Part shown: positions 7,657 to 12,923 of the stretch, one piece after another | Layout of the letters: each line of letters opens with the position of its first letter | Numbering within the stretch: the first letter of the stretch is position 1 | From: an uncultured Bacilli bacterium | GTDB lineage: Bacteria; Bacillota_I; Bacilli_A; RFN20; CAG-288 | DNA length: 12,923 nucleotides | Assembly: GCA_948525355.1 (NCBI GenBank) | Contig: CAOSOP010000018.1 | Span: forward strand, 1-12,923 | Direction: 5' to 3' | Translations under genes and position numbers: made by a program | Notes under the pieces: generated by a model | Told to the model about the DNA's origin: nothing | Seen by the model: only the letters and a program-made list of their open reading frames with translations | Database searches by the model: none

Positions 7657-8595
7657 TCATCCCTCCTTTCTACTATTCATAACAGGAATAGTTTTTATCT
7701 TTTTTCTTTTTTTATCCTTAACATTGCTTGTATCAAAACGATTGACGATAAATGATGTTAAGATGATAACGATAGTTAAAATAACAGCAATGGCACTTCC
7801 AGCATAGCGATTATCAGCATTGATGAAATAACTCTCGATCATTTGACCGATAAAGGTATATTTAGGGTTACCATCAGACATGTATTTAGGAATGACAAGA
7901 GTTGTTGCGGCTGGAAGAAAGACCATAGTAAATCCCGATATCACACCTGGGAGTGATATTGGAAAAGTGACTTTAGCAAATGTTTTAATGCTGTTTGCAC
8001 CTAAATCCTTGCTCGCTTCTTTTAAACTCTTTTCTATCTTTAATAACTGAGTATAAATTGGAAGAATCATAAATGGAAGATAGACATAAATCATGACGAG
8101 AATGACCGCAAAATCAGTTCCTAAAAGTGTTGTCTTGCCAAAGCCGAAGAAATTCAAAACAGTTGGAATGATTCCACCTTCATCGAGCAGCTGCTTCCAC
8201 GCGACAACGCGCAGCAAAAGATTTGTCCACATCGGAAGTGTGATGAGCATATTTAATATGTTTCTGACTATTGGAGAGCATTTAACCATAAAATATGCAA
8301 AAGGATAGGCGAGTAATATGCAAAAAATTGTGCAGATTAATGCATAATAAAGAGAAAGCCCTAGAACTTTAAAAAAGTTTGGATTTGATAAAAACCTTGC
8401 AAAGTTATCTATAGTTAAATATATTTTATTGTCTTTAACATTGATAATCGAATAAAAGAGAATGAATAAAAAAGGCAATATGACTAAAAAGAGCAGTAAA
8501 AAATGAAGTGGCAAGGCTAGTGATGAGAAAAAAGAGAACTTCAGTTTAAAGTGGATTTTTTCTCTTTTATAACTAGAAACATTAGAGAATGCCAT
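7657..8595 (-). CDS. potB: Spermidine/putrescine ABC transporter permease PotB
   Basis: A 312-residue permease partner of PotC. I place the start at the ATG 8595-8593, 1 nt after the potA TAA, with GGAG 10 nt upstream. The frame stays open 32 codons further up inside potA, but that extension has no reason to be used. Hydrophobic segments start at about residue 28-52, with others near 76-104, 112-132, 162-184, 215-236 and 266-285. The EAA loop is EASKDLGANSIKTF (193-206), followed by PISLPG. The tail (290-312) is rich in Lys and Arg and cytoplasmic by the positive-inside rule. The soluble N-terminus of about 25 residues and the basic tail make it slightly longer than typical PotB (about 280). 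It ends with TGA, one of the sites showing that TGA is a stop here. Confidence 0.92.
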   Translation of the reverse strand: MAFSNVSSYKREKIHFKLKFSFFSSLALPLHFLLLFLVILPFLFILFYSIINVKDNKIYLTIDNFARFLSNPNFFKVLGLSLYYALICTIFCILLAYPFAYFMVKCSPIVRNILNMLITLPMWTNLLLRVVAWKQLLDEGGIIPTVLNFFGFGKTTLLGTDFAVILVMIYVYLPFMILPIYTQLLKIEKSLKEASKDLGANSIKTFAKVTFPISLPGVISGFTMVFLPAATTLVIPKYMSDGNPKYTFIGQMIESYFINADNRYAGSAIAVILTIVIILTSFIVNRFDTSNVKDKKRKKIKTIPVMNSRKEG

Positions 8596-8596
8596 T

Positions 8597-9823
8597 TTAC
8601 ATTTGCTCCATGACGTGAATATCCTCGTTTTCAAAGGATATGCCAACGCGGCTATGTATCGGTATGTAATCAGTTGTATGAATGGTAACAAGTCTATTTG
8701 TCTCGTCTAATATGACATCGACTTCATAAAAAACGCCTTTAAAGAAAATGCTATCAACAACACCATGAAGTTTTCCTTTTTCTGGTGTGACGATGTCAAG
8801 ATCTTCTGGACGGAGAAGCAAGTCGACCTTAGTGTTTGGTTCTATAGTTGTTTTGTCGCAAGAGAACTTATGACCATCTAAAAGAACATGCGTTGAATCG
8901 ATTACTTCGCCAGAGAATAGGTTAGAATCACCGATGAAATTTGCGACATATCTGTTTATTGGATCATTATAGATTTCATCAGCGGTTCCGATTTGTTCAA
9001 TCTCCCCACCTTTCATGACGACAATTTTATCGGCCATCGTTAAAGCTTCTTCTTGATCGTGCGTAACGAAGATAAAGGTAATACCTGTATCTCTTTGTAA
9101 TTCTTTCAATTCATATTGCATGTCTTTACGGAGTTTTAAATCTAATGCGGATAGTGACTCATCTAAAAGTAGAACTTTTGGACGATTAACTATAGCACGA
9201 GCTATGGCAACTCTTTGTCTTTGACCACCAGATAGATGAGCGACATTTCTTTCAACATACTCATCAAGATTGACCAGATGAATTACCGACATAACGCGTT
9301 CATCAATTTCTTTCTTACTTATCTTTTTAACGATTCGATTAAAAGGAAAGAAAAAGCGATCTAAGATGTCGATAAATGTGCGATGCTTATATAACTTAGG
9401 TTCTTTTCTTTTTTTTCTTATTGAGAAAAACATAAATCCGCTGTGGAAAGAGTCGAGAGGACTTCTTTTCTTAACTTTTTCTCTTTTAACATAAGATACT
9501 TTTTTAATTCTAAGTCCGAATGCAATGTTGTCATAGACATTTAGATGAGGAAACAACGCATAATTTTGGAAAACTGTATTTGTCTCTCGCTTATATGGTG
9601 GAAGAGAAGTAACATCTACACCATCAAATAGTATTTTTCCTCCGCTTGGAGATTCAAATCCTCCGATGATTCTAAGTGTCGTCGTCTTTCCACATCCAGA
9701 TGGACCGAGAAGACAGACAAATTCGTTCTGGTTTATCGATAAATCGATATTGTGTAAAACTTGCGTGGTGCCAAAGTTTTTTGAGACACCTTGAAGTTCA
9801 ATAAGTGGTAAGTTATTTGCCAT
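8597..9823 (-). CDS. potA: Spermidine/putrescine ABC transporter ATP-binding protein PotA, with a basic insertion
   Basis: The cytosolic ATPase that drives PotBC. Walker A is GPSGCGKTT (40-48), the Q-loop VFQNYALFPH (Q86), signature LSGGQ (197-201), Walker B VLLLDES (D221, E222), D-loop SALD and H-loop THDQEEA (H255). The C-terminal regulatory (TOBE-like) domain spans about 300-408, with RYVANFIGDSNL and LLLRPED typical of PotA. The protein is 408 residues against a usual 350-375. The excess is an insert of about 58 residues (about 110-167, 9323-9496) between the Q-loop and the signature, carrying about 19 Lys/Arg and 5 Asp/Glu in 60 residues. The family-like text KISKKEIDERV resumes after it. 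AAAGGGGG lies 7 nt before the ATG. It is the first gene of the long minus-strand operon, facing leuS across the control region. Confidence 0.94.
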   Translation of the reverse strand: MANNLPLIELQGVSKNFGTTQVLHNIDLSINQNEFVCLLGPSGCGKTTTLRIIGGFESPSGGKILFDGVDVTSLPPYKRETNTVFQNYALFPHLNVYDNIAFGLRIKKVSYVKREKVKKRSPLDSFHSGFMFFSIRKKRKEPKLYKHRTFIDILDRFFFPFNRIVKKISKKEIDERVMSVIHLVNLDEYVERNVAHLSGGQRQRVAIARAIVNRPKVLLLDESLSALDLKLRKDMQYELKELQRDTGITFIFVTHDQEEALTMADKIVVMKGGEIEQIGTADEIYNDPINRYVANFIGDSNLFSGEVIDSTHVLLDGHKFSCDKTTIEPNTKVDLLLRPEDLDIVTPEKGKLHGVVDSIFFKGVFYEVDVILDETNRLVTIHTTDYIPIHSRVGISFENEDIHVMEQM

Positions 9824-9846
9824 TTAATGACCCCCTTTAAATAATA

Positions 9847-9865
9847 TATTAATCATAGATTAATA
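9847..9865. promoter_or_regulatory. Perfect 8-bp inverted repeat, candidate operator for the pot-trk operon
   Basis: The sequence is TATTAATC-ATA-GATTAATA, a perfect palindrome with 8-bp arms around a 3-bp centre. It covers the -10 element (TATGAT, minus strand, 9857-9852) of the proximal candidate pot promoter. This is the size and position of a dimeric repressor site. AT-rich DNA raises the odds of chance palindromes, so this remains a candidate. Confidence 0.45.
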
Positions 9866-9880
9866 GAGGATAAAATGCAA
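9852..9880 (-). promoter_or_regulatory. Proximal candidate sigma-A promoter for potA
   Basis: On the minus strand TTGCAT (9880-9875) and TATGAT (9857-9852) are separated by 17 bp, and transcription would start near 9845. The leader before the potA ATG would be about 20 nt and include the AAAGGGGG ribosome site. The -10 matches 5 of 6 consensus bases and the -35 only 3 of 6. Confidence 0.45.
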
Positions 9881-9898
9881 TTATTTTTTGATAAAATT

Positions 9899-9927
9899 AT
9901 TAAATATTTTTTTTGAAAGCTTTTCAA
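9899..9927 (-). promoter_or_regulatory. Distal candidate sigma-A promoter for potA
   Basis: On the minus strand TTGAAA (9927-9922) and TTTAAT (9904-9899) are 17 bp apart, each matching 5 of 6 consensus bases. It would give a leader of about 70 nt that contains the 9847-9865 palindrome. The very AT-rich surroundings make chance matches likely, so it competes with the proximal candidate. Confidence 0.35.
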
Positions 9928-9929
9928 AA
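9911..9929. repeat. Second perfect 8-bp inverted repeat in the divergent control region
   Basis: TTTTGAAA-GCT-TTTCAAAA has 8-bp arms and a 3-bp centre, the same geometry as the 9847-9865 palindrome but a different sequence. It overlaps the -35 of the distal candidate pot promoter and lies about 54 bp upstream of the leuS -35. It has no T tract in a position that would make it a terminator. Confidence 0.35.
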
Positions 9930-9982
9930 GTATATTTATAATAAAACATTCGTTAAAATGATGTGATATTTGATTATGCTAT

Positions 9983-10011
9983 TTGACAATGAGCGTGAAA
10001 AGAATTATATT
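9983..10011 (+). promoter_or_regulatory. leuS sigma-A promoter
   Basis: TTGACA (9983-9988, perfect -35), a 17-bp spacer and TATATT (10006-10011, 5 of 6) form a near-consensus housekeeping promoter. Transcription would start near 10018, leaving only about 20 nt before the leuS ATG. That space holds GGAGG (10027-10031), 5 nt from the start codon. There is no room for a T-box leader. Confidence 0.8.
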
Positions 10012-10036
10012 ATTTAAGATATTTTTGGAGGTCGTT

Positions 10037-12442
10037 ATGGCATATAATCCGGAACAGATAGAATTGAAATGGCAAGGCATTTGGGAAAAAGAAAACCTAT
10101 ATTATTGTGATGTAGAAGATTTTTCAAAACCTAAGTATTATGTATTAGATATGTTTCCTTATCCTTCCGCTCAAGGTTTACATGTTGGTCATGTCGAAGG
10201 ATATACGGCGACTGATGTCTTAGCTCGTTTTTATCGTGCAAATGGATATAATGTTTTACATCCTATGGGATTTGATTCCTTTGGACTTCCAGCGGAGCAA
10301 TATGCGATTTTAAACAATAAAAATCCAGGTCCATTTACTGAAAAGAATATCGATAATTTCCGTCGACAGCTTAAACGCTGTGGGTTTTCTATCGATTGGA
10401 GCAAGGAAATTCATACATCTGATCCAAGTTTTTATAAATGGACTCAGTGGGTATTTGTCAATATGTATAATAAAGACTTAGCATATCTTTCAAATAAGCC
10501 TGTTAATTACTGCCCAGAACTTGGTACTGTTTTAGCTAATGAAGAAGTTATCGATGGCAAGAGTGAGCGCGGTGGCTTTGATGTTATTCGAAAAGATATG
10601 GAGCAGTGGAACTTAAGAATTACTGCATATGCCGATCGTTTGTTAAAGGATTTGGATCAACTTGATTGGCCACAATCGACGATTGAGATGCAAAGAAACT
10701 GGATAGGTAAATCTGAAGGTGTGGAAATTGATTTTGTTACCGTATTAAAGAAAGCAAAATTTAAAGTATATACGACTAGAGTAGATACTTTATTTGGATG
10801 TACTTATTGTGTCTTAGCACCTGAGCACCCTATTCTAGAGACTATTGTAACGGGTGAATGCAAAAAAGAAGTCGATGAATATATTGAAAAGAGCAGAAAT
10901 AAATCTGATTTTGAAAGAACTGAAGTTAACAAGTCCAAAACAGGTGTGTTTACTGGTGCATATACTGTTAACCCCATCAATGGAAAAATCATTCCTGTTT
11001 ATGTCGGTGATTATGTATTAGGAAGTTATGGAACAGGTGCAGTCATGGCGGTCCCAGCACATGATCAAAGAGATTATGAATTTGCAAAAGTCAATGGATT
11101 AGAAATAATTAAGGTTATTGATGAAGATATAAGTAAATGCGCTTATGAAGGTGATGGAAAGCATATAAATTCTGACTATGCAAATGGAATGAATATTAAA
11201 GAGGCTAAAGAAGCTATAACCAAAAGACTTGTCGAACTATCTTGTGGACGTAAGAAAGTCAATTATAAATTGCGTGACTGGTTGTTTTCACGTCAAAGGT
11301 ATTGGGGTGATCCTATTCCAATGATAAAACTTTCTGATGGTCGTCTTGTTCCTGAAAAACTTTCTAATCTTCCGGTTGTATTACCTGAGTTAGATGATTA
11401 TAAACCACAAAAGGGAATAACTACACCTTTGAGCAAATCAAAAGAATTTGTCGAAGTTGAAGTTGATGGCGTTAAAGGTCAGCGTGAAACGAATATCATG
11501 CCACAATGGGCGGGCAGTTCGATTTACTATATGAGATTTATCGACCCAAAAAATAATGATGAAATAGGCAGAAAGGAATTGCTTGATCACTGGTTACCTG
11601 TCGACCAATATGTTGGTGGACCAGAACATGCAGTTCTTCACCTTCTTTATGCACGCTTTTGGCATAAGTTTTTAAAGGACATGAAAGTTGTATCATCCGA
11701 TGAACCATTTAAGTGTTTACGTCATCCTGGAATGATTTTAGGTAGTGATGGAGAAAAGATGAGTAAGTCTAGAGGAAATGTCGTCAATCCAGATGATACG
11801 ATTAATTCATATGGTGCAGATGCATTAAGACTTTACGAAATGTTTAAAGGTCCAATTGATCAAAGCTTACCATGGAGTGATGAGGGTGTAAATGGTGCAC
11901 GAAGATTTATTGAAAGAGTATATAGACTATACACAGAAGAACAATACACAAGTAAATATACTAACGAAAATGTTCAAGAATTAAACAAGGTATATAACGA
12001 AACGATAAAGAAAGTTACTGACGATATTAAGATTTTACATTTTAATACCGCCATATCCCAACTTATGATATTTGTAAATGCTTTATATAAAGCAGAAAAA
12101 TTAAATACAAATATGATGGATACGCTTTTACTTCTTTTAGCACCTTTTGTTCCACATGTCGCAAGTGAATTATATGAGTTGAGAGGACATAGTGAAAGAA
12201 TCGACTTCATTTCATGGCCTAAATATGATGAAAAAGAACTTATCAACTCAACAGTTAATTATGCTATACAAGTAAATGGAAAACTCAAAGGTCTTGTTGA
12301 ATTTGAAAAAGATAGTGATGATAAAGAAGCTTTAATTGCTGAAGCAATGAAGATTGACTTAGTAAAGAAGGCCTGTGAAGGTAAAACCATTGTAAAGACA
12401 ATCGTTGTAAAAAATAAAATAGTAAATATTGTTATTAAATAA
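10037..12442 (+). CDS. leuS: Leucyl-tRNA synthetase
   Basis: A class I aminoacyl-tRNA synthetase charging tRNA-Leu, 801 residues (B. subtilis-type LeuRS is about 804). The start ATG at 10037 is fixed by GGAGG (10027-10031) and by the conserved MAYNPEQIELKWQ opening. An in-frame codon at 9983 lies on the promoter and is not the start. The HIGH signature is HVGH (49-52) after FPYPSAQGL. The CP1 editing domain carries TTRVDT (246-251) and AVPAHDQRD (338-346), whose last Asp is the post-transfer editing residue. Usual LeuRS has TTRPDT, so Pro is Val here. KMSKS lies at 574-578. The anticodon-binding domain (about 620-740) and C-terminal domain (741-801, VNGKLKG) are complete. It is divergent from the pot operon with its own promoter; a small gene follows 38 nt downstream. 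Confidence 0.97.
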   Translation: MAYNPEQIELKWQGIWEKENLYYCDVEDFSKPKYYVLDMFPYPSAQGLHVGHVEGYTATDVLARFYRANGYNVLHPMGFDSFGLPAEQYAILNNKNPGPFTEKNIDNFRRQLKRCGFSIDWSKEIHTSDPSFYKWTQWVFVNMYNKDLAYLSNKPVNYCPELGTVLANEEVIDGKSERGGFDVIRKDMEQWNLRITAYADRLLKDLDQLDWPQSTIEMQRNWIGKSEGVEIDFVTVLKKAKFKVYTTRVDTLFGCTYCVLAPEHPILETIVTGECKKEVDEYIEKSRNKSDFERTEVNKSKTGVFTGAYTVNPINGKIIPVYVGDYVLGSYGTGAVMAVPAHDQRDYEFAKVNGLEIIKVIDEDISKCAYEGDGKHINSDYANGMNIKEAKEAITKRLVELSCGRKKVNYKLRDWLFSRQRYWGDPIPMIKLSDGRLVPEKLSNLPVVLPELDDYKPQKGITTPLSKSKEFVEVEVDGVKGQRETNIMPQWAGSSIYYMRFIDPKNNDEIGRKELLDHWLPVDQYVGGPEHAVLHLLYARFWHKFLKDMKVVSSDEPFKCLRHPGMILGSDGEKMSKSRGNVVNPDDTINSYGADALRLYEMFKGPIDQSLPWSDEGVNGARRFIERVYRLYTEEQYTSKYTNENVQELNKVYNETIKKVTDDIKILHFNTAISQLMIFVNALYKAEKLNTNMMDTLLLLLAPFVPHVASELYELRGHSERIDFISWPKYDEKELINSTVNYAIQVNGKLKGLVEFEKDSDDKEALIAEAMKIDLVKKACEGKTIVKTIVVKNKIVNIVIK

Positions 12443-12480
12443 CGACAAAATATTCTCGTAGTTAAGTGTATATTTTTAGC

Positions 12481-12675
12481 ATGCACTACCAAATTGAACT
12501 ATTTGAAGAATCATCATTGAGCACACTTCAAAAAGATGTGAACGATTTTTTAATGCTATTGTCATCAGAAAGAGTAGTGAAAATTACTTTTAATAAGGTT
12601 AATTTTATGGATAGATATAATAGAAGTGACTATCCTTATAACGCAATGGTAGTTTATTCTTATGATGAAGAATGA
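12481..12675 (+). CDS. Small Cse60-like protein
   Basis: A 64-residue protein starting at ATG 12481. It has the pattern of the Cse60 (sporulation protein) family: a short strand YQIELFEE (3-10), a helix with VNDFL (20-24), a strand RVVKITFNKV (31-40), a polar loop, and YNAMVVY (53-59) matching the family YSAMIIY ending. The function of the family is unknown beyond sigma-E-dependent expression in B. subtilis; homologues also occur in species that do not sporulate, and no sporulation gene is visible here. It lies 38 nt after leuS on the same strand and is probably co-transcribed. No clear Shine-Dalgarno sequence precedes the ATG; a GTG at 12466 would add five residues and is no better supported. 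It ends in TGA. The gene is probable; the family match is from memory of the pattern. Confidence 0.55.
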   Translation: MHYQIELFEESSLSTLQKDVNDFLMLLSSERVVKITFNKVNFMDRYNRSDYPYNAMVVYSYDEE

Positions 12676-12696
12676 CATATAAACAGATAGTTAATA

Positions 12697-12779
12697 GCTC
12701 ACCCACCAGCCCCACACCACCGTTGAGGACGTCTCTCCTGGAGACGGACGAAACGGTGGTGCGGGGCAAGGGGGTGAGC
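12697..12779. other. 83-nt GC-rich imperfect hairpin, possible structured RNA or DNA element
   Basis: The two ends pair in exact register (each pair of positions sums to 25476). The order is an 8-bp outer stem (GCTCACCC with GGGTGAGC), a four-position mismatch zone holding one C-G pair, a 5-bp stem, one A/C mismatch, a 10-bp stem ending ACCACCGTT/AACGGTGGT, a symmetric 5x5 loop GAGGA/GACGA, a 6-bp stem CGTCTC/GAGACG, and an apical loop TCCTG. It starts 21 nt after the Cse60-like gene. G+C is far above the surroundings. No T tract follows either side closely, so it is not a normal Rho-independent terminator. I do not recognise it as tRNA, SRP RNA, 6S RNA, hammerhead or a named riboswitch. It could be a 3'-end or trans-acting RNA, or a repetitive palindromic element. 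Confidence 0.7.
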
Positions 12780-12923
12780 CACTGCGCTATACATTTTTAG
12801 GACGAGGAGTAATAGGACTGTCACCATGGTCAAATCCATCAGAGGCATACACTTTAGGGCAGATGTACTCAGAATAATAAACAAAAGTGTTGCTTTTTGT
12901 TAAAAAGATGATGCATTTTGTTT
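12780..12923. other. Gene-free tail of the window
   Basis: No supported gene is visible. A 25-codon plus-strand frame begins at ATG 12826 and stops at 12901-12903, preceded by AGGAG (too far, about 16 nt) and AGGA (about 9 nt). It resembles nothing I recognise. A weak AT-only hairpin pairs AACAAAA with TTTTGTT near 12878-12902. The block could hold the upstream region of a gene beyond the window or the rest of a larger RNA that includes the GC-rich hairpin. Confidence 0.3.

Noticed and set aside
8596..8691. PotB starting at 8691, 32 residues earlier
   Set aside because: The extension lies inside potA and is unlike PotB; the ATG at 8595 has GGAG and sits 1 nt after the potA stop.
9983..10036. 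Upstream in-frame start of leuS adding 18 residues
   Set aside because: It would start on the -35 hexamer of the promoter, while the ATG at 10037 has GGAGG and the conserved LeuRS N-terminus.
12716..12760. Possible hammerhead ribozyme (UUGAGGA ... CGAAAC around a short stem)
   Set aside because: The core would need CUGANGA and GAA at fixed places with three stems. Here the first base is U, the GAA register is broken by a C, and the fold is a single continuous hairpin.
12697..12779. Rho-independent terminator for leuS and the small gene
   Set aside because: No T tract directly follows the stem on either strand and the stem is far longer than usual terminators.
12699..12884. A 61-codon minus-strand open frame through the hairpin
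   Set aside because: Its second half simply translates the GC-rich palindrome, it resembles no protein and its codons are unlike neighbouring genes. The structured element explains the openness.

Overview
The window is a gene-dense, AT-rich stretch (I judge it at roughly one third G+C) from a low-GC Gram-positive bacterium. TGG encodes Trp, and TGA ends at least potB, potC, trkH, the first RCK gene and the small gene after leuS. This means genetic code 11 and argues against Mycoplasma or Spiroplasma with reassigned TGA. Strong purine-rich Shine-Dalgarno sequences, many ATGA stop/start overlaps and a Cse60-like small protein fit an uncultured Bacilli / Erysipelotrichia / Acholeplasma-like lineage. 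The exact taxon cannot be fixed from this sequence.

Layout. Positions 56-9823 on the minus strand form one tightly packed transcription unit. Reading in its direction: potA (ATPase), potB and potC (permeases), potD (polyamine-binding lipoprotein, broken into two frames near 6200), a HAD phosphatase fused to a membrane domain, trkH (K+ channel/transporter), two consecutive RCK (TrkA-type) gating genes, and an ABC-F ribosome-associated ATPase. Genes overlap by 4 nt or are separated by 1-11 nt, so co-transcription is very likely. The unit joins uptake of two cation types, polyamines and K+, to a ribosome-acting ATPase. Positions 9824-10036 are a divergent control region with candidate promoters for both directions and two near-perfect AT-rich inverted repeats overlapping the candidate pot promoter elements. 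On the plus strand, leuS (10037-12442) has its own near-consensus promoter and a very short leader, followed by a 64-residue Cse60-like gene (12481-12675).

The last 250 bases hold the most unexpected object: an 83-nt, very GC-rich, perfectly register-symmetric imperfect hairpin (12697-12779). It has a double tandem G.A internal loop and no terminator-type T tract, in a strongly AT-rich background. I cannot assign it to a known RNA or element. About 145 bases without a recognisable gene follow it to the window end. The first 55 bases also lie outside recognised genes and are less AT-rich than the rest.

Main points to check: the hairpin, the potD frameshift, the phosphatase-membrane fusion, the basic insertion in PotA and the operator-like palindrome on the pot promoter.
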